A stretch of DNA of 40,949 nucleotides from UBA1413 sp964461455 (GTDB lineage Bacteria; Bacteroidota; Bacteroidia; Bacteroidales; Prolixibacteraceae). Of the stretch, positions 17,421 through 26,304 are shown in pieces. Where the stretch lies: NCBI GenBank assembly GCA_964461455.1, contig CAYWUJ010000022.1, positions 1-40,949 on the forward strand. Direction: 5' to 3'. The position numbers were made by a program, and so were the translations under genes. Numbering within the stretch: position 1 is the stretch's first letter; the number at the start of each line of letters is the position of its first letter. Below the pieces are notes generated by a model that was not told where the DNA came from, ran no database searches, and worked only from the letters and a program-made list of their open reading frames with translations.

Positions 17421-18866
17421 TTACCACACCTCATTCCATTGATCGGTACGGAAGGGGACCAGGGGCAATCCCATGGTCGTTCTGACGTTGGCTGCCGGAA
17501 CATTCCGGAAGGCATATCTGACGGCCACGGGTTTGGGCACTTCGGAAGAGAGCACTTCGATCTGGTTTTTCCACCAGAGATGCCGTGCGCTGGCCTTATG
17601 GAACTTCCGGTCCTCACCGGCCAGTTCGAAACCTTCGATTTTCCCGGTGTAATAATCAAAACTGTTCATCTCATTAAACTGGTTTTCACCCGAGAGATGG
17701 TTGAACGACAGAATGGCCTTTCCATCCTCATACACGACCTCTTTTATCGTGGGTGCCAAGGCCGGGAATCCCTTCAACCCATACGTCTTTTCGAGGGCCA
17801 GGAAGGCCAGTCTCTGTCCCACTTCCGCTTTCTTCGGAGGATGAATACAGGTAGGATGACTGATATCATTGGTGGCAGCAATTCCGGCGTTGGAGAGTTG
17901 TTCCAAGGCTTTGTACTGGGCTTCCACCTGCAGGGGCAGGGCAATCTTCTCAGCTCCCTCATAGGTGTAGGGCGCCAGTTGAACATAATAGAAAGGCATC
18001 TCCTGGTTGTGCCACTCCTTCCTCCACTGATTCACCAGCGCCACCATCAGTTTGTCATAATCATAAAAATTATGGATATTGGATTCTCCCTGGTACCAGA
18101 TAAAGCCCCGGGCTGTGAATTGAATGATGGGGCGAATCATCCCGTTATATAAAAGCCCGGGCTTCGAGTTGTCTGATTCTCCTGACTTTGCCGCCTTCAG
18201 GTCCAGTCCGGCTATTGTTTCGAGTGTTTTTTCAGGCATCCAGGCCTCAATGGCAGAGCCGCCCCAGTGGGAAGCGATGATTCCCACGGGAATACCCAGG
18301 ATTTTGTTCAGCTGCCGGGCAAAGAAATAAGCGGTGGCGCTGAATTCCCCCACACTTTGGGCGTTGGCGCATTTCCACGCGCCCTGGCACTCCTCCTGGG
18401 GAGTAGCGGTGGAATGACGGGCTACCGTAAACATCCTGATTCCGGGAAATTCCGAAGCTTCAGCAATCGCTGACAGGGCATTTTCCACGGGTTGTCCCAT
18501 AAAACCGGTGACCGGCATTTCCATGTTTGATTGCCCCGAAGCAATCCATACCTCTCCGATGTAAATATCTTGCAGAACGATCTGGTTTTTCTCCTTCAGG
18601 GTGATCTGATAGGGTCCTCCGGCTTCCGGGGTGTCAATTCCGGCTTTCCAGGCACCGTTATCCCCAGCCATGACCGTATAACTCTTTTGGTTCCATGAGG
18701 TCTCAATTTGGATGCGGGCACCGGGAGCTGCTTTTCCCCACAGGTTGACCACGCTGTTACGCTGCAGCACCATATGGTCACCGATCACGGCAGGAAGGGT
18801 GATCTGGGCGAAAGAGGAAAAACAGAGCACCCAGGCAGCTAAAACGGAAAGAAGTTTCTTCATCAC
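17421..18866 (-). CDS. Sialate-O-acetylesterase-like SGNH carbohydrate esterase
   Basis: This 481-residue protein has a signal peptide (MMKKLLSVLAAWVLCFSSFAQ). The block I SGNH motif ASGQSNMEMP places the nucleophile at Ser113. YQGESNI is the second conserved block, and a DISHPTCIHPP segment supplies the probable catalytic Asp/His pair. N-terminal residues ~22-100 form the small beta domain typical of the family (LPAVIGDHMVLQR). Such enzymes remove O-acetyl groups from sialic acids, but many Bacteroidota members deacetylate xylan or other plant glycans, so the sialate name should not be read as a substrate. It starts 15 bases after the susD terminator T-run and likely depends on read-through or its own weak promoter. 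Confidence 0.88.
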   Translation of the reverse strand: MMKKLLSVLAAWVLCFSSFAQITLPAVIGDHMVLQRNSVVNLWGKAAPGARIQIETSWNQKSYTVMAGDNGAWKAGIDTPEAGGPYQITLKEKNQIVLQDIYIGEVWIASGQSNMEMPVTGFMGQPVENALSAIAEASEFPGIRMFTVARHSTATPQEECQGAWKCANAQSVGEFSATAYFFARQLNKILGIPVGIIASHWGGSAIEAWMPEKTLETIAGLDLKAAKSGESDNSKPGLLYNGMIRPIIQFTARGFIWYQGESNIHNFYDYDKLMVALVNQWRKEWHNQEMPFYYVQLAPYTYEGAEKIALPLQVEAQYKALEQLSNAGIAATNDISHPTCIHPPKKAEVGQRLAFLALEKTYGLKGFPALAPTIKEVVYEDGKAILSFNHLSGENQFNEMNSFDYYTGKIEGFELAGEDRKFHKASARHLWWKNQIEVLSSEVPKPVAVRYAFRNVPAANVRTTMGLPLVPFRTDQWNEVW

Positions 18867-18880
18867 TGATTATTTTTGAG

Positions 18881-18916
18881 AAAAAAGCTCCGGAAGGAGA
18901 ATTCCCCCTCCGGAGC
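18881..18916 (-). terminator. Intrinsic terminator between susD and the esterase gene
   Basis: On the minus strand a GC-rich hairpin (8-base stem GCTCCGGA/TCCGGAGC, extended by two further G-C pairs after one mismatch) is followed directly by TTTTTT. It sits 28 bases after the SusD stop and 15 bases before the esterase start. The form is that of a textbook Rho-independent terminator and would leave SusCD more abundant than the downstream enzymes. Confidence 0.85.
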
Positions 18917-18943
18917 CATACTATTTATTAACTTAAAAGAGGG

Positions 18944-20527
18944 TCACTGTCCACTCCAGGGGTTCTGGTCATCCTCGTTGATCGCATCGTTGTTCAGAAC
19001 CTCCATCTGGGGAATCTGACAGAAGAAGCGATAGTCGTTGGATTCCAGGAACGCCATGGGATTTGTGTCGGAAACGCTGTAACCGTTCAGGTACTGCAAT
19101 CCCCACACATAATGGCCACCGGGGTTGGTGGTTGAAGTTCCGTACCGGACCAGTCTTTTCTGCAGGCGTACCAGGTCATAAAAGCCCGTCTGGCCTTCGC
19201 AGATCAGCTCCTTGCGGCGTTCAACATAGATTTTCTCCAGCAGGTCGTTCCCTGATGCCTGTGTCGTGGGCGTGGCATTGCGGGCGGTCTGAAGACGGTT
19301 GAGCAGGGTCAGGGCCTCGGGCTCATTACCCCCCTTGGCTGCCGCTTCTGCCATAATCAGCAACATCTCGGCACCGCGCATCAGACAGACTTCCGGACGG
19401 GTGGCACTTCCAATCACGCTCCCTCCGTCAGCACCATAATGTTTGTACTTGTCGAAGGCCCACTTGGTATTGATCTCGTTATCGGCATTTTTCGTCCTTT
19501 TCCAGAACTGGTAGCGGTCGTCTTCCTTTTCAAAGAGTTCCTCAAACTTGCTGTCGGCGAAGAAATCGAGGAATGAATAGATGGGGCCGTCGGAATAACC
19601 TTCCCCATAGCTCTCGTCCTGGTTGAACCAGAAGTTATACTGGGTTCCCCCGCCCAGGTTGTTGTCATTGGTATATTGCATGGCCCAAACGACTTCGGGA
19701 TAACCACCCGAAATCATATCATCAAAACCCGACCGGTATTCTTCACGTGACATTAAAACGCTGTGGTTGTCATAGACCGTTTTGGCTTCGGCATAAGCGC
19801 CCTGCCAGTTTTGCATCACCAGGTAAACACGGGCCAGGATTCCGGAAGCTATTTCCTGATTGATAAACCATTTTTCAGCCGGTTCATAGCCCTGAAGCAA
19901 TGCTTTGGCATCGGTCAGGTCGGTCACGATTTGGGCATATACCTCTTCTACCGTGGAGAAACCCAAGTGGGCATCGTCACTGGAAGAGGTGCGCAGAATC
20001 ACCCCTCTTTTGTTTTTGGCGATGGCGTAGGTCTGCTGGTAGTTCTGAATCAGATGGAAATAGGCAATGGCGCGAATGGCCAGGGCTTGTCCTTTGATGC
20101 TTTCCTTATCCGATTCGCCGCCTGTGGCCTCATCGATATTGGTGATCACGATATTGCTCAGGTTGATGACGTTGTAGCACATCTTCCAGATATTACCGGC
20201 GATACCATCGGCCTGAGTTTTGGCATTGGAATACTGGTAAGAGGTCAGCTGGTCACCGCCCATATTGGTATGGCAGATAATATCGGAGCCTCCCAGGTCC
20301 ACATACATCTGTAATCCGGAAAGCCCGGCAAAAACACGGTCGGTCCCCTGGGTATTGAACAACAACTGCTTGTATGCCGATGTCAGGACTTTGTTGAGCT
20401 GATAAACATTTTTATACACTTCGGTATCAGACACTTCAATAGAAGGACTGGTCGTCAGTGACTCTTCACATCCCGTGATGCTAAAAACAAACAGTAAAAT
20501 GCAGAGTTTATATTTTAGATTCTTCAT
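18944..20527 (-). CDS. SusD/RagB-family outer-membrane glycan-binding lipoprotein
   Basis: This 527-residue protein has a lipoprotein signal ending in SITGC (Cys20). The mature part is the tetratricopeptide-rich SusD fold, with the usual N-terminal AYKQLLF, the middle GQALAIRAIAYFHLIQNY helix, and the C-terminal RGAEMLLIMAEAAAKGG, ERRKELICEGQTGFYDL and the closing ending DDQNPWSGQ. It caps the SusC channel and delivers glycan to it. It starts 20 bases after the SusC stop. Start choice is supported by a good ribosome-binding site (AAAGGAG, 7 bases before ATG, at 20535-20541), stronger than most in this window. Binding specificity cannot be read from sequence. Confidence 0.95.
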   Translation of the reverse strand: MKNLKYKLCILLFVFSITGCEESLTTSPSIEVSDTEVYKNVYQLNKVLTSAYKQLLFNTQGTDRVFAGLSGLQMYVDLGGSDIICHTNMGGDQLTSYQYSNAKTQADGIAGNIWKMCYNVINLSNIVITNIDEATGGESDKESIKGQALAIRAIAYFHLIQNYQQTYAIAKNKRGVILRTSSSDDAHLGFSTVEEVYAQIVTDLTDAKALLQGYEPAEKWFINQEIASGILARVYLVMQNWQGAYAEAKTVYDNHSVLMSREEYRSGFDDMISGGYPEVVWAMQYTNDNNLGGGTQYNFWFNQDESYGEGYSDGPIYSFLDFFADSKFEELFEKEDDRYQFWKRTKNADNEINTKWAFDKYKHYGADGGSVIGSATRPEVCLMRGAEMLLIMAEAAAKGGNEPEALTLLNRLQTARNATPTTQASGNDLLEKIYVERRKELICEGQTGFYDLVRLQKRLVRYGTSTTNPGGHYVWGLQYLNGYSVSDTNPMAFLESNDYRFFCQIPQMEVLNNDAINEDDQNPWSGQ

Positions 20528-20547
20528 AAATCTTCTCCTTTTAAGAA

Positions 20548-23500
20548 TTAAAATGATAATTGAACACCAAACATGTAGAGTCTCCTGGATCCCTGGATAC
20601 CGTTATCGGTATCAGCGTTTCCGTTATAGCTGTTCCCCATGACGCCGGTTTCAGGATCGGTATACCTTTTGGCGGCAGGTCCCAGGGTGATCAGGTTATT
20701 TCCGGTGACATACATACGGAGGTTTTCGACCATCACCCTGCGGCTGACCGACTTGGGCAGGGTATAGCCCAGTGTCAGGTTTCTCAGGCGCCAGTAAGGA
20801 TTGTCAAACACAAAGTTGGTGGCGTATTTGACAGTGGCCGCATACTGGGTATAAGACCACCGCGGAATTTCCACTCCCGCATCTCCGGGCTGCCGCCATC
20901 TGTCCTCGACAAGGTCCTGGACCATACCGATACCCGGACGGTTCGAGATGCGTTCCTTGTAGGTATAGTCCGAAATTTTTGATCCATGGGAGAAATACCA
21001 CATGAAGGAGAAATCGAAGCCTTTCAGTTGGAAACTGTTGGTGATAGCGCCGAAGACTTTCGGGAGGGCTGAACCACAGAAGACGAAATCATCGGTAGTC
21101 ACCGCAGACGTACTTTCGGTACGTTCCCACTGACCTGTCCATTCGCCACTGCTGTCTCTCTCCTTGATCAGCCAACCGGGCAACCCGGTCTCCGGATTGA
21201 CGCCATCGTACTGAGGAGCAATAAATTCATAGATGGACTTACCCTCTTCCATTTTGTAGGTACAGGCCGTTCCCGAATAGGTATAAGAGCCGGTGGGCAG
21301 GTAAGTCACCTCATTCTTCAGGGTGCTCAGGTTGGCATCGATGGTCCAGTTGAAATCCCTTTTGTTGATGATACTGGCATTGATGGTAAACTCAAAGCCG
21401 CTGTTGCGCAGGTCGCCGATATTGGTGTTGTAGCCTGAAGCGTCGCCCACCTGTGCTGAAACCGGCAACTCCTTGTAAAAGAGGAGGTCTTTGGAAGTAC
21501 GGGAATAGTATTCAATGGTACCGTTTAAGCGTTTGTACACCGAGAAATCGAGGCCCACATTCCACTGGTGGTTACTTTCCCATTTCAGGTCAGGAGTGCT
21601 GTAGGTAGCAGGTTTTAACCCGGGTTCCAGGTAGAGGTTATCGCTGGTATAGGTTCCCTGGTAGGCATACAGGACTTCACCTCCGGCTTTACCGTTACTG
21701 GCATTGCGAACGATAAGGCGGTCATTGCCGGTGGTACCGTAACTTCCCCTGAGGGAAAGGTTATCGAGCCATTTGGCATCTTCCAGAAAACTCTCTTTTG
21801 AGATCCTCCACGATGCTCCCGTTGACCAGAAAGTTCCCCAGCGGTTATCAGCGCTGAAGCGGGAAGAACCATCTTCACGGACCGAGGCCGAGAGGTAGTA
21901 TTTGTTCATAAAATTATAGTCGACTTTTCCGAAGAAGGAGAGCAGGGCATAATTGTCATGACCTCCCCAAACGCCAAACTCCTTGGTGGTGTTGGCCAGT
22001 TCGAACTTACCCAGTTCCATGATTCCTGAGCCCCAGCCCTGTTCATAATGGTCATCCCAGATGTACCACTCATGGCCGACCATGGCCGACACGGCATTCT
22101 CTCCGAAAGTCCAGTTGCCCGATAACACATTGTTAAAGGTGATGGACCTCTTGTTATAGTCATAACGACTGGCATAACCCCCGTCAGCCAGGATGGAAAT
22201 CCCGTAGGGGGCAGTCTGGGCGCTGCCATGGACGGCAGAACTGTAATTCATCGACCGGTACCAGTAGTCATCGCTATTAAATGCCGACCTGAAAGTGAGA
22301 TTTGCAGGAAGTTTAAATTCCGTAAAAAACTGGGAGGTCATGATATGCCCCATATTGGAATCATAACTGTCATCATTGTCGTTTTCCCAATAATTTCCTG
22401 AGTTATTCAGGACCTGAATTCCGAAGAAATTGTTGGTGTACTTGCCATAATCATACATCCTTTCCCCGGTTTTTTCGGAATAGACCCAGTCGGTATTATC
22501 AATATTCCTCAACCAGGGTGAGGAGAGGGTGGTTGTGAAGTTGGCGGCACGGCTGGCACCGGCGGAGATATTCTGGCGATGCCGTGAGTAGGAAAGACTC
22601 CCTCCGGCATTCCACCACTCTTTCAGTTTCACGGTAACGTTGGTTCTGAAGGAATAACGTTCATAGAACTGACTATTGCCATACCCCTGATCATCGAGAA
22701 AACCACCCGAGAAAAAATAGGTCGCTTTTCCGTCACTGGAGGTTCCGCTCACGTCGACACTGTAGTCCTGGCGTAATTTCCGCGAGAAAATGGCCCCGTA
22801 AACATCCCAGTCGCTTTCCTCCCACGCATAGTCGAGTTTGGGGTTCATAAAGGGATTTCCCTGGCCATCATGCAGGACATAGTTCTCATTGATATGTTTA
22901 AAGGGAGTCACATAGGTCGTTTCCCCTTTTGAATTGGTGATGGCTTTCACCTGCTTTTTCAGGGCATTATCGGAAGCATAATCACCGGCGGCCTGAGGGT
23001 TCATCTTATCATAATAGATAGCATCATAATAAAGGGCATACCAGGTATTTTCAAGTTGCTGGTAGGGATTGGCCTTCACGGGGTTCGGAACGGCATTGTC
23101 GGAAGTTCCCCAGGCCCCGCGGAAGTTGATTTGCGGACCGCTCGATTTTCCCTTTTTGGTGGTGATGACGACCACGCCGTTGGCGGCGCGTGAACCATAG
23201 AGGGAAGTGGCGGCGGCATCTTTCAGGATCGTCATGGTCTCAATGTCCGAAGGATTGATCTGATTCAAATCCCCGTCATAAGGCATCCCATCGACGATAT
23301 AGAGAGGGTCGGCTTTCCCCGACATGGAGGAAATACCGCGAATCTCAATACGGGTATTCCCGCCGGGATTCCCCTGAACGTTCACGACATTGACCCCGGC
23401 CGACATCCCCTGCAGGGATTCAGCAAAACCCGTTCCCATCACTTTTTCCAGTTGTTCAGACTTGACCACCGATGCCGAACCGGTAAAGGTGGATTTTTTC

Positions 23501-23988
23501 TGTGTTCCATAGGCGACAATAACCACCTCATCAAGGTATTCCGAATCCTCAGCCAGTACCACATCAAAGGTGGTCCTGCCCTCAGTGTTAATGGTTTGTT
23601 CCAAAAAACCGATAAAGGAGATCCTGATCGATGCGTTGTTCGCCACCTCGAGGGAGAACCTGCCGTTCGCATCGGTAACGGTTCCGTGCGTCGTTCCCGA
23701 CTCGACAATGTTGGCCCCAATGATCAATTCTCCCTGTGCATCTTTAATGGTTCCGGTGATCAGTTTCTTCTGCTGCTGGGAAAAGGAATCCTCTGCACCA
23801 CCTTCGGTACCGGCAAAGAAAGCCGGGAAACCGGAATCTGAACTAAAAATCCCGTTTCCTGCGCTGACCGGACCTGACATGACGCTGCAAAAAACGGTGA
23901 ATAATAGAAGGAGGGTAGTCCGCATGACCTTATAAAAAGGATAAATGCGCTCTTCTCTGTTTACAATTACACCCTGCAAATTGTTCAT
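20548..23988 (-). CDS. SusC/RagA-family TonB-dependent glycan transporter lacking STN
   Basis: The 1,146-residue frame starts at ATG 23988; a second ATG at 23922 (MRTTLLLLFTVFCSVMSG) would put the signal peptide at the very N-terminus and may be the true start. After the signal comes a CarboxypepD-regulatory-like domain (KKLITGTIKDAQGELIIGAN), then the plug (GVNVVNVQGNPGGNTRIEIR, ATSLYGSRAANGVVVITTKK) and a 22-strand-type barrel ending in RRLYMFGVQLSF. The protein imports oligosaccharides through the outer membrane using TonB energy, in complex with SusD. There is no STN signalling domain between the signal peptide and the regulatory-like domain, which matters because the FecR next door is also reduced. 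It is the first gene of the transport block. Confidence 0.95.
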   Translation of the reverse strand: MNNLQGVIVNREERIYPFYKVMRTTLLLLFTVFCSVMSGPVSAGNGIFSSDSGFPAFFAGTEGGAEDSFSQQQKKLITGTIKDAQGELIIGANIVESGTTHGTVTDANGRFSLEVANNASIRISFIGFLEQTINTEGRTTFDVVLAEDSEYLDEVVIVAYGTQKKSTFTGSASVVKSEQLEKVMGTGFAESLQGMSAGVNVVNVQGNPGGNTRIEIRGISSMSGKADPLYIVDGMPYDGDLNQINPSDIETMTILKDAAATSLYGSRAANGVVVITTKKGKSSGPQINFRGAWGTSDNAVPNPVKANPYQQLENTWYALYYDAIYYDKMNPQAAGDYASDNALKKQVKAITNSKGETTYVTPFKHINENYVLHDGQGNPFMNPKLDYAWEESDWDVYGAIFSRKLRQDYSVDVSGTSSDGKATYFFSGGFLDDQGYGNSQFYERYSFRTNVTVKLKEWWNAGGSLSYSRHRQNISAGASRAANFTTTLSSPWLRNIDNTDWVYSEKTGERMYDYGKYTNNFFGIQVLNNSGNYWENDNDDSYDSNMGHIMTSQFFTEFKLPANLTFRSAFNSDDYWYRSMNYSSAVHGSAQTAPYGISILADGGYASRYDYNKRSITFNNVLSGNWTFGENAVSAMVGHEWYIWDDHYEQGWGSGIMELGKFELANTTKEFGVWGGHDNYALLSFFGKVDYNFMNKYYLSASVREDGSSRFSADNRWGTFWSTGASWRISKESFLEDAKWLDNLSLRGSYGTTGNDRLIVRNASNGKAGGEVLYAYQGTYTSDNLYLEPGLKPATYSTPDLKWESNHQWNVGLDFSVYKRLNGTIEYYSRTSKDLLFYKELPVSAQVGDASGYNTNIGDLRNSGFEFTINASIINKRDFNWTIDANLSTLKNEVTYLPTGSYTYSGTACTYKMEEGKSIYEFIAPQYDGVNPETGLPGWLIKERDSSGEWTGQWERTESTSAVTTDDFVFCGSALPKVFGAITNSFQLKGFDFSFMWYFSHGSKISDYTYKERISNRPGIGMVQDLVEDRWRQPGDAGVEIPRWSYTQYAATVKYATNFVFDNPYWRLRNLTLGYTLPKSVSRRVMVENLRMYVTGNNLITLGPAAKRYTDPETGVMGNSYNGNADTDNGIQGSRRLYMFGVQLSF

Positions 23989-24194
23989 AAGCTTGTAATT
24001 TTTTGAATTAATAGAAAAAATTCTGATTGGCTGGCTTGCGAAAACCTTTGTTAAAAGGCTCTCACCTCCTCATAACGAGGAGCTACGATTCATTTGGTCG
24101 TTTATCACATAGGCACAAAAAATTAGATTTTACATGGGATCAATAAAAGGCTACCCCATCCTGATGGTAGCCGGCAAGAAAGATGCACTGACCT
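23989..24194. other. Leader region of susC
   Basis: This stretch separates the FecR fragment from susC. It holds a short hairpin (CTCCTC/GAGGAG, 24066-24082) in the probable susC leader and the terminator listed separately at 24145-24172. The susC promoter should be here and may be read by the neighbouring ECF sigma factor. I found no exact TAnnTTTG box. Confidence 0.4.
24145..24172 (-). terminator. Weak intrinsic terminator after the FecR fragment
   Basis: On the minus strand the inverted repeat GGCTACC/GGTAGCC (7-base stem) is followed by TTTTAT. It lies 23 bases after the FecR stop and before the susC leader. It would separate the sigma/anti-sigma transcript from the transport genes. Confidence 0.6.
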
Positions 24195-24467
24195 TCAGTT
24201 AAATGCAGAAAGCCAGGAGGACATTCTTGAGACAGGCCCCCCGGAACGGATACGGCTTCCCTTCCGCCACAAACAGGCGGGTGAATTTTTCTTCGTATGA
24301 TTCCCTTCATGAAAGTTGAGGATGAGCGCGTCGAAGATCATCCTTTCATAAATGAAGGACCGGAAATTTTCTTCAGATTCCTCCACCCATTCCCTGATGA
24401 ATCTCTCTTCAGGAAAAGTCGTATTGCCGCTGAAAAAACGAAGCAGTAGTACTCTATCCATTAACAA
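24195..24467 (-). CDS. Truncated FecR-type anti-sigma factor, N-terminal domain only
   Basis: This 90-residue frame begins MLMDRVLLLRFFSGNTTFPEERFIREWVEE (split: LLLRFFSGNTT, then ERFIREWVEESEENFRSF), the pattern of the cytoplasmic N-terminal domain of Bacteroidota FecR proteins. A normal FecR is ~330-400 residues, with a transmembrane helix, a periplasmic FecR domain and a DUF4974 domain; none is present, and only ~200 bases separate its stop from susC, so no frameshift hides them. It follows the ECF sigma gene (87 bases downstream). It could be a decayed anti-sigma factor, or a minimal cytoplasmic regulator that still contacts the sigma factor. Residues after ~55 match nothing known. Confidence 0.6.
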   Translation of the reverse strand: MLMDRVLLLRFFSGNTTFPEERFIREWVEESEENFRSFIYERMIFDALILNFHEGNHTKKNSPACLWRKGSRIRSGGPVSRMSSWLSAFN

Positions 24468-24554
24468 TCCCCCTTTAAGGAATAACCGGTAAAGCAGGTT
24501 TTACCCTAAAGGGAAACGGTAATTTTTTTTATGTTTTTTTTTGTTGAGCCCCCC

Positions 24555-25100
24555 TCAGATGATAAAGTCCTCAAGGACAAGGCAGAGCAGCGCAAGTGCT
24601 TTGGAGATGTGGTATTCCACGCTTTTCACACTCATATTCATGGCCCGGGCTACTTCCATGTATGACATTCCCTGCACCCGGCTTAACTCAAAAGTCCTGA
24701 TGGTTTTTGGAGGCAGAGTCATGATGGCTGAATAGGCAATTCCCATGATCTCCTGTGAAAAAATCCCCTCAGGATCGCAGGAACTCAAACAGTTCATCTT
24801 CATGGATAAACACCAGTCCACATGGGAACTGATTTCCTTTTCAGCCCGGTGCCTCACCTGAAGATGCTCCAAATAGCTGAGACATTTGTTCCTCACAATC
24901 GTCAGGATGTAGGCCGGCGCATTGGAATCAGGTTTCAGAGTGTGCCGTTTTTCCCAGTAGGCTGTAAAGGCTTCAGACACAAAATCCTCGGCCAGTTCCC
25001 TGTCTTTCAGATAGCTGTCGGCATAAGTGATAAAGCGGGAATAATATTTTTTGTACAATAGTTCTAAACCCTGATAATCAGAGGTATAATGCATCTCCAT
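24555..25100 (-). CDS. ECF-type RNA polymerase sigma factor
   Basis: This 181-residue protein has sigma region 2 (YKKYYSRFITYADSYLKDRE, LAEDFVSEAFTAYWEKR) and region 4 with a helix-turn-helix (LPPKTIRTFELSRVQGMSYM, VARAMNMSVKSVEYHISKAL). It fits the Bacteroidetes expansion family of ECF sigma factors that control SusCD loci with a FecR partner. The start at 25100 gives MEMHYTSDYQGLELLYKKYY; the second Met is also possible. It lies upstream of the FecR fragment and susC, both transcribed the same way, so it probably directs the susC promoter. How it is triggered is unclear because the FecR partner is truncated. Confidence 0.92.
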   Translation of the reverse strand: MEMHYTSDYQGLELLYKKYYSRFITYADSYLKDRELAEDFVSEAFTAYWEKRHTLKPDSNAPAYILTIVRNKCLSYLEHLQVRHRAEKEISSHVDWCLSMKMNCLSSCDPEGIFSQEIMGIAYSAIMTLPPKTIRTFELSRVQGMSYMEVARAMNMSVKSVEYHISKALALLCLVLEDFII

Positions 25101-25183
25101 ACGGTACTTTCTCCGGCAGGAAAGTATGGATTATAACCCGACTCATCACAGGCATCCGCTATCTATAAAACATAACTTAACAT

Positions 25184-26167
25184 TTACTTAACCAGCCCCA
25201 GATTCCGTGAAGAGACGATTTTTGATTTGACAAAAGAATCATCCATGGTGAGGGTATCGTTGGTGCTGACCTTTAATCTGTAACCTTTCCCAGGGATGAA
25301 GGCACCGATGTTGTTCTGCCAGCCGCCGAATGATCCAAAATCTTCAATGGCGTTCCCTTCTTCGTCCTGAACTTTAACCAGCGAATGGCGGTCAATGAGT
25401 TGTTGTACCACCTCCATGGCATCTGCCGGTGATTGTTTTGGGTAACTGATGATGTTCCAACCGGTTTTTAGAGGAATCTCCAGAGGGAATACCGCAGGAG
25501 TGCCATTGATGGGCAGAATGCAGTTGCCGGTTACTTTCACCTTATACCCTTCTGTAAGGGCCCAATCGCGCATGGTCCTGAAATCGCGGGCGTCGATGGT
25601 TCCCGACAGGGTTAGTGCATGGGCTGTGCTGAGACTCAGTGACTGGGCCAGGAGATCCTTCAGGGTCCCTGCGGAAACCGTGATCATCGGGCCTTGTTCG
25701 ATTGTTACAGTGCGTTCTTCAAGTCCGGAAGCCGACAGGGTGAGAACTCCCCGGCGCAGTTCGCTTCCGATATTTTGTGCGACGGTCAGAGTGATGACCG
25801 TGTGGCCGGGACCACCAGACAGAGGGTTCACGGCCAGCCACTCCTGATCTGAAATCACCTGCCAATCGGCCGATGAAGCCACAGTCACGGTGGCCTGACT
25901 TCCTTCTGATGCAGAAATCTGCACAATCGAGGGAGAAGCAAAAATACCGGATTGTTCCATGATCTGACTAAACTCCTTCCACTCTTCAAAAGCCCCGTTT
26001 TCCACAATATGGACCGAAGGTGGAAGGGTGACCCCCGTCAATCCGCTGCATCTATAAAAAGAAGCATAACCGAATCCACGATGTTTTAAAAAGTTCAGCA
26101 GTGACAGGTCCACGGTTGTTGCTGAGGTAAAAAAAGGCCGGGGGACCCTGTAAGGATCCCCCGGCCT
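25184..26167 (-). pseudogene. 5'-truncated BspA-like LRR / BACON surface-protein remnant
   Basis: The frame is open from 26167 with no ATG near its left side; the first usable start is GTG 26113 (309 residues). There is no signal peptide. The opening (GYASFYRCSGLTG, VTLPPSV) is the tail of a BspA-type LRR_5 repeat array. It is followed by a BACON domain (~residues 70-150; SADWQVISDQEWLAVNP, LTLSASGLEERTVTIEQG), then TLSGTIDARDFRTMRDW, a segment that normally begins BspA-like proteins, and a GWN domain (LKTGWNIISYPKQSP) like the repeats in the giant surface protein. The intact gene would have had a signal peptide and more repeats. The reading frame runs straight into the neighbouring operon's terminator, so the 5' part was lost by rearrangement. 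It might still be translated, but probably not exported. Confidence 0.7.
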
Positions 26168-26171
26168 TTAA
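26131..26171 (-). terminator. Strong intrinsic terminator of the GPH-GH10-GH3-GH116-PfkB-GH43 operon
   Basis: A perfect 13-base stem (AAAGGCCGGGGGA with its complement, ~11-base loop) is followed on the minus strand by seven T residues. It lies ~135 bases after the GH43 stop. With its long GC stem and T-tract it is the clearest terminator in the window. Confidence 0.92.
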
Positions 26172-26208
26172 TGAAGGGCAGGGAGTGCTGTCAGATGACG
26201 CAGTGTCC

Positions 26209-26233
26209 CCGGCAGAGAGGTGGGATCTGCCGG
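26209..26233. other. Extra hairpin in the operon 3' region
   Basis: A perfect 8-base stem (CCGGCAGA/TCTGCCGG, 9-base loop) sits between the GH43 stop and the terminator. No T-run follows on either strand, so it is not itself a terminator. It may protect the 3' end of the mRNA or be a remnant. A smaller inverted repeat (CCTC/GAGG) lies next to the GH43 stop. Confidence 0.45.
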
Positions 26234-26304
26234 AAGAAATTTGCCTGCTAATCTTAATGGTCCTGCAACCAAAAGGTTAACGCCATGACCTCACGAGGTG
26301 GAGG

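Noticed and set aside
24000..24194. Frameshifted remainder of FecR
   Set aside because: Only ~200 bases lie before susC, too short for the transmembrane, FecR and DUF4974 parts; none of their motifs is visible in the bases after the stop.
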